Origin: Sphagnum compactum
Taxonomy: Eukaryota; Bryophyta; Sphagnopsida; Sphagnales
DNA: 64,000 nucleotides
Assembly: GCA_965153455.1 (NCBI GenBank)
Contig: OZ234498.1
Coordinates: 1,116,001-1,180,000, forward strand
Direction: 5' to 3'
The position numbers were made by a program, and so were the translations under genes. Shown here one piece after another: positions 46,221 through 57,605 of this stretch. The notes beneath the pieces are model-generated. The model ran no database searches and had not been told where the DNA came from. It saw only the letters and a program-made list of their open reading frames with translations. Each line of letters opens with the position of its first letter. The first letter of the stretch is position 1.

Positions 46221-48375
46221 CATGTACCATTCGTAATGTTTAATAATTTTGATGGTGGCAAGAAGGAGATGTTCACAATGTAGGGCCCCATCTCATTGGC
46301 ACCTATATGAACAATTCAATTTTGAAGTGGACATGGCACAACATTGAAAACATAACATGTTTAACATACCCAATAGGGACCACAAGCATGGGGAGTAGAT
46401 ATGAAATGAATTTGGAATGTCGACATGTTTGTTATTACATGGGGGAGTTAATACAATGAATGACAATATAACGAATCCATGATTCAAAAGGCATGTGAAT
46501 TGTTGTACTTGTCAATGACCGATACACAATGCCATTGGTCTTATCAATTATTTTAGGGTGGTATAACTCAAGAACCAACAAATTCGAATGCAATTTGAAT
46601 CTGAAACGTACTTGGTATAACATGATGTGGGAGAGATCAGGTGAGAGTTCACCATTTAAACAATTTTCAACCTAAAGACCAAGCCAATTTGACATTGGAA
46701 GAGTATAGCAAAAGGCTACGTTTGAAAGATGATGTTGCATTTGCATTGTTATTTGCAATATCTCTTCACATAGTCACAATGCTAAACGAGTAAAATAATC
46801 TTCTTGAGTTGGATGCAATCTTGAATGGGAAGCCCGTTGGGCTAGAAAATTGTGCTAGCTAACAACATGGTAATAATATTGGGGAAAGTAGCAGTAGAAG
46901 AGGTGATAGATCGTAGTAGTAGGGTGAGGTGGATTTTGCCATTAGATGCAACATATGTACATTGTAGAGTAGCTTCAATATTGTACAAAATTGATATTTA
47001 TGATTGATTTATGGAGCAATATGGGCAAACAAGTTGTTTCCTTTAAAAGTTTGTTGCAATTAATGTAAACTTGGTTAATTACAATCATATGTAAAATTTT
47101 ACGAATGAAAAATGGATTGAATGGTTGGATTGTGCCTATAATTATTGAATATTGAATCGTTCAGATGATAATGTGATTGGAGTGATTAGAAAACATATAA
47201 TGGTAATTATATGGGGGCACTTCATTCGGAGTGCCCTAAATATTGAAAGTTTGGAATTTGCATTATGGAAATGAAATTTTTTTATACGAAATACACCAAT
47301 TTCCAAATAGGGTCCCAAAGTAAATGGTTACAATTTTATTATTATAAAAACATACAATTGAAAACATATATGTTTAGGCCACCATGTGAATTTGCATATC
47401 AAGTTCAACCTATGTGTAAGTATTACAAAATGCCAAATGCTTATGTTTTTGGCACCTTTAAAGTTTAAACAATCTAAGATTTTGAAGCCCTTGTGCTTCA
47501 TGATTTAAAAGGATGACTAATTGCAGGATTTGAATTTTGGGGTCGAGACTCACGGTAGTCACTATCATTTGGGGCTTCATTTACCTCATCAAGAATGTTG
47601 GTGTCATTGTCATCATCATCATCATCGTGCCCCTCTTTTGCCTTTGAGATGTTTGTCCCATGTAAGGTTGTGATGATATTTCGCCCCGAATGTTTTGTCA
47701 CAATTTGTTTCGTGGGGTGCCGTCCTTCAATATCTAAAATGCTTTCATCATTGTGTGGTCATTCATAGTTTTGCTCACTTACAAAAACAATTGTTATTTG
47801 ATTAATCCACCTCTTTTCTTGAGTAACTCGATGTGTGAACAAGTCTTTAATAGGTGGCTGAAAATGGTTCATGGAAATTGCTATAATGACTAATCTTGAT
47901 CCCACATCAATTTTGGGCATTTGGGGGGTTGAGCGCTGTACGTATTCGACAATTGGTGATGCAATGTCAAAATCTAAATCATGTTTTGTTGACTTCAAAG
48001 GTTTTATAGCTTTAGGACTTGAAGGACTTGGATGTGCAACTTGGGGTGCACTTGTGTTAGTGGCCATATGCGGGCCCACATTTGATTCCAATGTAATATC
48101 GATTATGTCATCAATTACAATGTTGGGAGGACTGATGAGTGGGTCCATTTATATGTTTGAGGTGTTTATTTATATCTATTATGTGTTCGATTTCAAAATG
48201 ATGATTCAAGTTAGTGGTCTGTTTGAGCTACTAGGGGGGAGCACTTCCATGGAACCCATAGATTGCATGGGCATGTGTTGATTTGGGACCATTGGAGCAT
48301 GTTCTTCTTGAGGGGTGCATCGAACATTTGAATTTAGAGTCGTAAAATATAAGCATGTTTAGATTTGCATTGTCG
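46221..48375. other. AT-rich spacer with unassigned reading frames
   Basis: No protein recognised. Minus-strand frames at 48148-47759 (129 codons, Pro/Ser-rich middle) and 47701-47498 (67 codons, with a run of aspartates) lie downstream of the minus-strand hAT remnant. They could be low-complexity debris of the same or another element. A plus-strand frame (47871-48281) overlaps the first. Confidence 0.45.
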
Positions 48376-48661
48376 ACTGAAAACATGAATAGGTGGACAA
48401 TTTGGATTGTCACATTTGTAATTTTTCTAGATTACATACAAACATAAAATTTTCAATTTTTTAATTATTCATGTTGTCATAAATTTTAATGGGAATCATC
48501 ATAAAATTTTAAGAAGATTATGGACTCATAATGGAATTTTGAAATGACAACACTATGTTTGTCACATAGAAAAAATGAAAAATGTGGATTCAAAATAATG
48601 TCAAAAAAAAAATAAAAAATAAATCATCAAATGAAGAATTTGTTAGTGAAGTGCATTGAAA

Positions 48662-48710
<49 letters not shown>

Positions 48711-48992
48711 TTTTTTAAATGACTTGATTGTTGTAAATTTTTAATCCTCGAAAGTCCATTTCCCATTAAAATTTCTAATCTTTTGCATGAATTTTTAATC
48801 AATCACAGGTTTAGGGATATTCAAGGTTGGTTTATTAATATTCATGATTAAAAGCATAGGGGATAATTATAGGATTTTTATGGCTTGATAATTGTTAAAA
48901 CTACAAAACCATTTGCTAGTGTTAGATTACGGACTTTCAAATGCCATTTTTGAACCATTTAATCATGCTTTCACCTTACCATTGTTAGACCA
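48376..48992. mobile_element. TIR element (about 615 bp), copy 1, inverted relative to copy 2
   Basis: The right end reads catgctttcacctta and the left end gaaaacatgaatagg, an inverted terminal repeat of consensus GGGTGAAAGCATG. The whole stretch is the reverse complement, with roughly 80% identity by eye, of 50685-52131 once the solo LTR in the latter is removed. It contains an AT microsatellite (48664-48702) that the other copy lacks. No coding capacity is seen. Confidence 0.7.
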
Positions 48993-50650
48993 TTGAACCT
49001 ACCAAACCACTGAATCAGACAACAATTTTGAAAAGAAAATGTTATTACCATTAGGAAATTTAAAGGGTTCATGTTCAACTTCGACTTCATCAGGTTTATT
49101 TGACACTATGGGGTCCCTCGCTTGATGACTCACTTTTGTTTGCACTTTCATCAACATTGAACATTGAATTTTTAAACAACATATTCTTTTCATACCATGC
49201 CGTTGGGTTGGCACCAAGTTGTTTTCGTAAAAGCTTGTTATTAGTGTATATATACACCAAGTCTTCTGCCCAATTCAATGTGAATTTATTTCGCACTTTG
49301 CTATGGACAAATGAGTATGAATTCCAATTTCGCTCCCACGATAATTTGGAACACATTTGCACCAAACTGTGATGGTGATCGTGCAAGTGTGCATCCATTA
49401 GTTCCAATCAAATCCCACCACTCATGTGGGAGCAAATTTAGGTCCTTCACTCGAGGGGTGTCAAAAAAAAGACTTTGACTTTCAACAAAATTTGCAAAGT
49501 CTTTTAAAGTTAGAGCATAGGTGGTTGGGGTACCAGTTGTTTTTTAAAACAAAATTCTATTTAAGGCTTCCTTTGCATTTACATCATCATGTAAGCAAAC
49601 TTCACCTAATAAGTATGGGTTGAAAAAGGCCCTTACATAATGTAAGTTGGTTGTCAACATCTTCCACCTTTAGTAAAATTGATTTTTAATCACATTTGCA
49701 AGGCTTGATGGTAATTCAAATGGTGGATCTCATAATGATAAAACATGTTGCTCTAATACTTTCATGAAAAGCCATGCCTTTGCCATGCAAAGTTGTTTGC
49801 CATCGAATGCTTTCAATCACACTAAGACTAGTTCCACCATGTGCACAAAGTTGGCACAAATATCCTAAAATTCATTCTTTTTTATGTTAGCTCAAACGAC
49901 TTTTGCTTTGGTGAAAAATTTCTGATGATGGTTACCACGTAATGTGTTGACAAAAGTTGTCCAATCAGGATAAGCAATAGTTTGTTCAATGGTACGTTTT
50001 AGCTTGAACAACCACTCAACCATAAAAAAATTGGTTGTAAACTGTGTTTCAATGGGGTTTATAAGCATTAGGTTGGTCTAATAATGACAAAAGATTGTTA
50101 ATGGTGCATGGTATTGTCATATGAAAAAAAATTAGATTTCGCCTTTTTCACAATTCATTTTGCCCATGTTACGTTTCCCTAATTTTCTAATAGCAAGTCC
50201 AAATAATGAGTAGCACAACCTTGAAAATAAAAACTTGGAAAACGATGGATTAAAAGGTTAGTCACATTTCTCATGCTCAAAGCATTGTATGTAAAAAATT
50301 GTATAATGGTGTCGACTGTAATGGTTTCAATGTATTCAACTAATGCATTACATATGTAATGAACATCTTTTTGTTCCCCAATTGTGTCAATGGAACTTAT
50401 GAATACATTGCCACTGGGATAAGCAAACATTACGTTTAACAATGGATGCCGTGTAATGTTGTTCCAACCATTAGAACAAATGGTTGTTGTCATGGATGTT
50501 AATGCCATGGAATTCATTCATTTGAATCTTCATTCATGTACTTAACTTTTAGTTTGGTTTCAATTCACTCTTAGTTAACTTCTAGTTAAATTTTAGTTCA
50601 CTTTCACTTAACCCATAATTCATTTCTAGTTGATTCTTAGTTGATTTTAG
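48993..50650 (-). pseudogene. Decayed hAT transposase
   Basis: Minus strand. 50517-50179 encodes a DUF659-type core (TICSNGWNNITRHPLLNVM, DTIGEQKDVHYICNALVEYIE, GCATHYLDLLLEN). 49407-49096 encodes the C-terminal hAT dimerisation region (SWERNWNSYSFVHSKVRNK, AEDLVYIYTNNKLL). Sequence between them is frame-shifted and stop-ridden, and no BED finger or intact N-terminus is seen. It lies exactly between the two inverted TIR elements. Confidence 0.8.
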
Positions 50651-50684
50651 TTAAAATTTAATTAAATTCTAGTTAAGGGTAAAA

Positions 50685-52131
50685 GCATGTTTAGGTGTTT
50701 CACAAGTGGCATTTGAAAGTCCATAATCTAACATTAGCAAAGGTTTGTAGTTTTAATAATAATCAAACCATAAATCACATAACTATCCCCTATGCTTTTA
50801 ATCATAAATATTAATAAGCCAACCTATGAATATCCCTAAACATGTGGTTGATAAAAAAATCAATGCAAAAGATTAAAAAATTTAATGTGAAATGGACTCT
50901 CAAGGATAAAATTTATAACAACCATGTCATTTAAAATTTTAAAAAATTAAAAAAATATATTAGGAAAGTTTCAATGCACTTCACTAATAAATTCTTCATT
51001 TGATGATGTTTTATTTTTTAATTTTTATTTTGACACTACTTTGACATAATTTTTGAGTCCACATTTTGCATTTTTTTTGTGTGATAAATGTAATGTTATC
51101 ATTTCAAAAGTCCATTACTAACGCGCTCCCAAGCTCCTTGATAGACTCAAGAAGAGTCTAAGGTAGTGAACAACGGAAATATTAGGAGCTCGGGGCACGT
51201 TTCCAGCTCTCAGCACTTTAAAGGGGTAGAGGGGCGTGCTGAAGCTCCGGGATGGGACTAGGAAGAGTGACAAGCATTCTAGTTACTCACTCGAATCTGC
51301 ATCAATCCAACCAACAAGTTGGTTAGAATACTGTTTGGAGCACCTTGGTGCTAAGACAAGCCATGGGCGGCTTTGGACTCACAAGACTCACCACGATTCG
51401 GACTTGGGGGAAGCCACCACCTTCCCCCATATAGTATTCTCTGCGCCTCTCCATGGCACCTACATCCGAATGGCTTTTTGTCCCGAGACTCCCAAGGAGG
51501 AGTCCTGAAACTACCATGGTTTGGACTCCCGCAACTTTGCGGGACTATAACTCTTTGCTCAGACCTCCGATCGAGGTGAGGTCTAAGCAAAGTTGTAGCT
51601 CTCGTTGAGAGCTTTCCAAGGGTGTGTCGCACTCTACCTGCACGCACAGGGGTCGGGTCAATTTTTGACTTTTTGTGGTCGGGAGTCAAACTGCCAGCTT
51701 GACTCACCGCCTTTCTTTTTGCCATAACTTGTGCTGCAGATGTCCAAATGGGTCATGCGAGCCCAATTTAGACATCTACATTTCAATAGCTTTTCAATGA
51801 TATAAAGAACTCCCTAATGCGAGGTGTTTTGACCCTTGCAATCGCTCTTTGAAATTTTGGGAGTTCCGGTAGACTCCCAAGTTCCCATTTCGAGAGTGTG
51901 AGTCTTCATCCTCACACTCTCTTAAGATTGGGGTTGCGACAATTACGAATCCATAATCTTTTTAAAATTCACCCAAATGTTTTATGATGATTCGCACTAA
52001 AGTCAATGACAACATGAATAATATAAAAAGTTGATAACGTTAATTTTGAATATGGCTTTAAATTTTACACTTTTATGTAATCCAAAATAATTACAAGGGT
52101 GATAGTCCAAACAGTCTCCTTATTCATGCTT
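50685..52131. mobile_element. TIR element copy 2, split by a solo LTR
   Basis: The left end is TTAA-GGGTAAAAGCATG (element from about 50677) and the right end CATGCTTTCACCC-TTAA (to about 52132). The element therefore has about 13-bp terminal inverted repeats and a TTAA (or TTA/TAA) target duplication. That flank would fit piggyBac (TTAA) or PIF/Harbinger (TTA), and the TIR does not settle which. Its two halves are separated by the solo LTR at 51119-51941. Confidence 0.7.
51119..51941 (-). mobile_element. Solo LTR with perfect 5-bp target duplication
   Basis: An 823-bp insert of clearly higher GC than its surroundings. Read on the minus strand it starts TGTCGCAACCCC, a common plant LTR 5' end, and ends GGGAGCGCGTTA (a TA where CA is usual, a possible C-to-T change). 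It is flanked by ATTAC on both sides (51114-51118 and 51942-51946). Comparison with the uninterrupted copy at 48376-48992 confirms the empty-site sequence. No internal region remains, which suggests LTR-LTR recombination. Confidence 0.82.
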
Positions 52132-52134
52132 TCA

Positions 52135-53735
52135 CCCTTAAGTCCGAGTTAAATCCAAGTTAATTCTTAGTAGGAATTAACTTTTAATTAAGTTCTAATT
52201 AACTTTAATTAATTCTTAGTTGACTTTTAATTAAGTCTTAATAATTTTTAGTTAAGTTTCATTTGATTCATAATTGATTTTTAGTTAGAAAGGTTTTCAA
52301 GAAAGTTTTTTATTCAATGCACACATAGAAGCTTCTTTGGAAGTTTCCTTAAGCTAGGTCCTTAGAGGGGTATAAATAAAAGTAGGACCCCTAATTTCTT
52401 TTAATTTGTTCAATATGAATTTTAGGCACAATTTTGCACCATAGGCTTGTCGTGTTTTTTTCATGTTCATGTTTATATGTGTTAGCATAATAAAGATCCA
52501 TTTTCATGTTTGTTTTGCACATCTCATGTTCTTATTCTTAGTTCTTATGTTCTTGTTGTTGAATCACATAATCTTATTTTGTTCCTTATTTGAAAATTAA
52601 ACTTAAACCTTTCTTTTAACCTTTGTTCTTGTGGATCTTCGTGTCCTTAATAATTACTCCATATTTGTGAATCAAATTTCACATCCTCTCAATTACCTAT
52701 TTAAACACATTGACCTTGGATTAATTTAACAAATTTGTGTGTAATCCATGGTATGATGGGGTTTGTAATACGTTCGAGAAGGTTGTTTTCATAGTTTTCA
52801 TGAATGTTGACGGTCACACAACATTGAAGGGGATGTTTGCTTCTTAAAATAAAGTTGTTCATTTCTTGTCCAAATTTTGTTTTCTTACTGAATTAATCCC
52901 TTATGCAATGAAACTTGTCGAAAGGTTCGAATGTTTTTATTTATGGATCTATTAGGACCTTTTATGTTGTTTATAAGGGGGGTGAAAATTCGAGCCCCTT
53001 CCACTTGAGACATCAAAGTTGATTATCTTTCCATTGAAGGTTTTGACGTTTCAATGGTCACGTCCTTTGTTCGCCCATCCAAAAAATGGGCTAATACTTC
53101 CATGTCATTTAGTGGTGGAAAGACAAGTTTGCCACATCGAGCAAATAGTGCCTTTGCCCATGGTTGTGCCCTTGAACACATTACAACCCCAATTCGCCCA
53201 TTGCCATCATATCGATAGCCCAAATGGAAGAGCATTCTATCCTTGCAATATGAAATAACATTGTTTCAGAACTTGCATTCCACCTTCCCTTCCACCTTCC
53301 CTAACTTATCCTTTGACATCAAATACCATGGATTTCACACATTTCACCTTTCCTCCATCGAAAAAACACAAGAACAATAAGCTTGATTAATATAATTAAG
53401 GTATTTAACAATAAGATTGGACTCCACCTTTAGGGTTACAATTGAAATTTAACAATTATTACAAATGCAATATAGTGATTTGAAATTCAAACACCCATAA
53501 AGATTTCACCCCTTCCTCCCAAGGTATATGGCAATGGTTGGTGTTAAAACACAAGGCCCACACACCTCAAAAAAGAAAGTGAGTTTAGATTGCAAGGTTT
53601 GTTTTTTATTACCAGACAACACCAAATTTCGTTGCCAAACCAACGGTGGAAATCAATCCACTATCGATCGAACGACCGAGATCTAGAAACCTATGGTGAT
53701 AAAAAAAATTCGATCACACACGGTTGGCAAAGGAA
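52135..53735. other. AT-rich spacer
   Basis: No recognisable gene. 52150-52300 is rich in the word 'ttagttaa/ttaatta'. Opposing frames at 53019-53258 (+) and 53235-53023 (-) resemble nothing known to me. Confidence 0.5.
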
Positions 53736-53739
53736 TGCT

Positions 53740-54020
53740 TTGAGTTGCCTTTGTGTGGTGATGAAATTTTTTTAATCACTAATAACAAAAAACTTTGGGT
53801 CACCAACAAAATTGATGATTAAAAATTTGCTGTTGCCACATGAATGATGACTGAAAAGATTCGGTTGCACAAAATTGGTAATTGAATTTTGGTTGCCACA
53901 AGATTGGCGACCAAATTTTGATCGTTGCATGATTAGAAATCAAAAAATTTTAGTTGTTGCAGGATTGGCGACGAAAAGAAGCCACATGATTAATGATTGA
54001 ATTCTTTTAGTCGCCAATCC
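53740..54020. repeat. Degenerate tandem repeat, unit about 30 bp
   Basis: Successive units follow the pattern 'ttgccacaagattggcgacc' plus 'aaattttg', for example at about 53834, 53864, 53894, 53925 and 53957. An inverted unit lies near 54008. Such short, mixed-orientation arrays often form the subterminal regions of DNA transposons, but no matching terminus was found. Confidence 0.55.
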
Positions 54021-54399
54021 GTGTCATGTCCATTTTGATAACCTTGATTAATATTAATGGTCTTAAATTGAACACATGAAGATTTTGACAAATTAAAAAT
54101 GATTAGTTGTTGAACACTATGTGTGTTGCACCATTTATGGTGGCACATGGCTATTGGGCAGAACAACTCAAGTGGTGATTTTAGTTGTATGGCCACAAAA
54201 TTTGACCAATCATTATCGTTGGCAAAATCGATTGACCACTTGTTCAAACTGTTTGGTAGACCACAATAGTGATTTTGTGACATTCCACTAGAATGGCATG
54301 GTTGGAATGGTTATTGCTTGGACCCACACGACCCCCCCCCCCCCTTGGCATTTTGCCATTCAATTGACCTTTGCCACTAAAGAAAACTTGAGTTGTATT

Positions 54400-55250
54400 T
54401 TTTGATCTTCAAATTCTTGACATTATTGATGGTGGCAAAATTCATTACATGTAAATGAACATGACCATTTTCCATAAAGGGGATCAATCTTGGTCTTCCT
54501 GTTGTTAATAATATTGTATCAATTCTACACATCAAGATGAGTCAACATAATTTAAACTTAGTAGTTTTGGATTTTGGGGTTGGCATTATTGATGGAAATA
54601 TTATATACACAATAGTAAATACCTTGTAAATGATGATGATGACCATTATCAACAAAGGCATCATTTGTTTAATTTAGGTCTTGATCATCATTGTACAAAA
54701 TATAGTATTAAGTTAAATTCCATTCATGAAGACATGGAAAAATGCCAATATAAATATGATAAGAAGTTTTCAATTCTGATCTTGACATTATCAATGGCAT
54801 TAAAGTTCTTTATTAACTTGTGAATGATGATTATTCCCAAGTAAGATTATGAGTTTTGTAGTTTCAAAGGTGTTTGATATAAGTACTAGATCATTTAAGC
54901 TTTTACACGTACATGTCAAATTAATTAACACAAATCTTATCTACATGGTATTCATGTTCTTTACCTTATAGATGATGATCATTATTAATAAAGATGTCAC
55001 TTGTTTATCTCAATGGATCTTGGCCAAACAATTGTTGCAACATAATACATCATATTATTATGTGATAGTATTAGGTGGAATTTTATTCATCAAGAGTTAT
55101 AAAAATGCCAACACACAGATGTTATGAGAAGTCTTAGATCTTGGTCTTTACATTGTCTATGGTGATAGAGTTGAGCACTAGCAGTTATTAGACAAGTTGC
55201 TATGTACTTTAAAAATTGTATGAGGGGTTGTTACCAAGAATTGATGACAT
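54400..55250. repeat. Degenerate satellite-like repeat, unit about 160-200 bp
   Basis: The phrase '(g)cattattgatgg' recurs at about 54420, 54582, 54784 and (as 'cattgtctatgg') 55152. 'cttgtaaatgatgatgatgacc' is matched by similar phrases near 54448, 54632, 54817 and 54965. Order and spacing are consistent with about five diverged tandem units. No coding potential. Confidence 0.55.
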
Positions 55251-55906
55251 AAAAAGACAGTTCGAGCTGTAAGGGGGGGTGTAAGGGGGGGTGAATGCAG
55301 TGGATCCTGAAATCCTTCATAGTTTGGGTAGTAGTTGAAAAATGTAGCAAGTCAATTTGGGAAGATGGTGTGGTAGTCACTCTTTAAATACACAATCTAA
55401 AAGAAAGCACAATCTAAAAACTTATGGTACATCATTTAGCTTTGCCCCAGATTCTCCACATCGTTCTTCTTTCATCCCCACATTGCAACCTTCCCTCAAC
55501 CCTGTAGCTAGAGCTCCACCAATGTTCTATCATTTTCAACCATTTGCCTTTTGAATAAGATAAGTCTTACATTACACAAACAACAAATAGCTCCACTCCC
55601 TTGCATGCTCTCTTCAAATTCTTACGACAAAGTTTAATTTGAAAAAACTAACAACATCTGCCAGCTTTCTGTCATCACTTTGTATCATGTAGAAAGTGTC
55701 TCAAAGCCAAAGAAAAAAGCCCTAAAATTCAATGTGCTCACACTGAAAAAGAATAGCCACTTCATTTAAGTTTACACAATGATAGTTGGATAAAGGCTAC
55801 AAAGTAATTACATCAGGTTATTCATGTTTGATAACAAATTTACTGTTCACTATACCCACTTCTAACTGTGCTTTAACAAATAAGTCATGTTGACCCCATT
55901 TTTGAC

Positions 55907-56185
55907 CAGTGTTGGGCAGATACTTGAATTTGTTGATAACCACTGGTTCCTATTTTATGTTGCAAAATTAGAGAACTGTCAGCTCTGGGTTTTCCAAAGA
56001 AAAAAACAAAGAATAGAACCAATTGGTGTATTTCAAAAACCTCAAAGCCCCACAGGGTTTGAGAAAAAGAATCAGAATAACTGTCTCCTATAAATCAAAA
56101 ACCTTAAAGAGCCATGGGGTTTCCTGAAAGAACCAGGGCCAATTGTTAAAAAGAGGGGTTTTTTTTTAGAAACCGTGGTAATAAC
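55907..56185. mobile_element. Partial hAT-type MITE (left end only)
   Basis: Begins CAGTGTTGGGCAGATA, the same terminal word as the element at 9123-9552, and shares its 'gaacca' and A-rich interior. The right terminus is not seen; a second hAT-type element begins immediately at 56186. Confidence 0.45.
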
Positions 56186-56672
56186 CAGTGTTGGCCAATT
56201 ATTGAGTTTTGACTCAGTTATCAGCCCGGTTATTAGTTCGATTCTTAATATCCTGTCAGCCAGTTATTGATTTTTTTGATAACTTGTTAGTAACCTAATT
56301 TGACCAGTATTTAAAATTTCAAAATCTAATAACCAACCAGGAACCTACCTAGGTGACCTAGTTGTCATTCCGGTAGGTCATCAATCCTAAAATACTAAAC
56401 AATTTTATGATAGAAATCAAAAAACACAAAAAAAATTTAAATAAGTTTCAACTTTGTAGAAACCTTTAGAACCGGTTAATAGGTAATCAACAATTATCAA
56501 TTTGTTACATAATGACCTACCCTTATGCATAATCGATGATTATTACTCAAAAATATTGATAACTTAATTGACCCTTCAATTTTTTGATGTTGCTAACTTG
56601 ATTGCCATTCAATTGTTTTGAAAAATAACCTACCCGGGGATTATGAAAACAATCAATAACCGGTCAACACTG
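56186..56672. mobile_element. hAT-type MITE
   Basis: The left end CAGTGTTGGCCAATTATTGA and the right end, read on the other strand, CAGTGTTGACCGGTTATTGA match at 17 of 20 positions. Flanks are GTAATAAC and GTAAACAA, only partly alike, so the 8-bp target duplication has decayed or the insertion is nested. The interior is non-coding and rich in 'ttattgat/ataacc' words. Confidence 0.7.
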
Positions 56673-57605
56673 GTAAACAAGTTCCAGGGTTTTTCGTTCG
56701 TTAATGACGATGACGACCGTGTCGAGAGAATTACATCGTCCACAACGTCCGACAATCGTTGGTACCGACGGACGAGCGGATGCGTACCAAAAAAGGTGTC
56801 CGCGTGTTCAAGGCAATCTCCGCGATTGATTCCCCAAGCGGCCGCTTTTACTTCTTCTCTGTTCATTTTTTTGCAAAGGATTGTGTGTGGATCTTATTAT
56901 ATGATGCGTCTTTTCTGGATGTGAAGAAAGAACTGACCATCAGTAGCGATTCAAGCAGGTGATTGTGGTAAGAGATGCATTGCAGGTCCCAGCTCCCTCT
57001 AGTACTACGACTTGTAGAGCCTGAATTTATATAGCACAGGAAACAATTCAGGCACGTGTTTGTCGCTCTAGTGTTGTGGAGTTCAAGGTGAAAAAAAGAT
57101 TTATTTCTGGAACCGGAGCAAAAGATAATTCAGAATCCAAACTATGAGTAGTAGAACTTTGTTGAAGTGTGAGATCGAGGTTTCGGCTAGATCGAGTTAC
57201 GGGCCTGGGGTCCCGATTGATTAGTTGTATGTATATCGACTAATACTGAAATGGGTTGACCCAGATCAAGCTGCTCTAGTGTAGTAAGTCTTTTGTTTCC
57301 CCCTCATCTCTTGTGAGAAGTTTGTGATCTCATGGGTGCTGGTTTGGAGGATTAACTAGAGATTATAGCTGCAGGCATTTCTAGTTCAAATTTGATGAAC
57401 TCATGTTTTTTCTCAGCAACTGGTTTTCATTGTTGATGCATCATGTCTCGAGTAGTACCTCTTTCCATTGAGTTTCTGCGTCCTTAATTGTCGATGAGGA
57501 AAGAAGACTCATGAATATTGGACTGGGGTTCATCATCCCTTGATACATATCTATCCAGTGCATCAATTGTATCTGTGGCCTGAAGGGGGGGGGGGGCTCT
57601 GAAAT
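56673..57605. other. Upstream flank of the SERAC1-like pseudogene
   Basis: Higher GC than the preceding sequence up to about 56950, perhaps an old promoter or exon. The opposing frames at 56643-56962 resemble no known protein. A G-run (about 57586-57596) lies directly before the recognisable coding part. Confidence 0.4.

Noticed and set aside
49100-49372. Plus-strand 90-codon frame
   Set aside because: It is the antisense of the hAT dimerisation region, which is convincing on the minus strand.
51351-51725. 124-codon minus-strand frame as a gene
   Set aside because: It lies wholly inside the solo LTR; LTRs normally do not encode protein and no domain is visible.
57586-57596. G-run as a G-quadruplex or regulatory site
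   Set aside because: A single homopolymer run does not make an intramolecular quadruplex with separate G-tracts, and such runs are also assembly-error prone.
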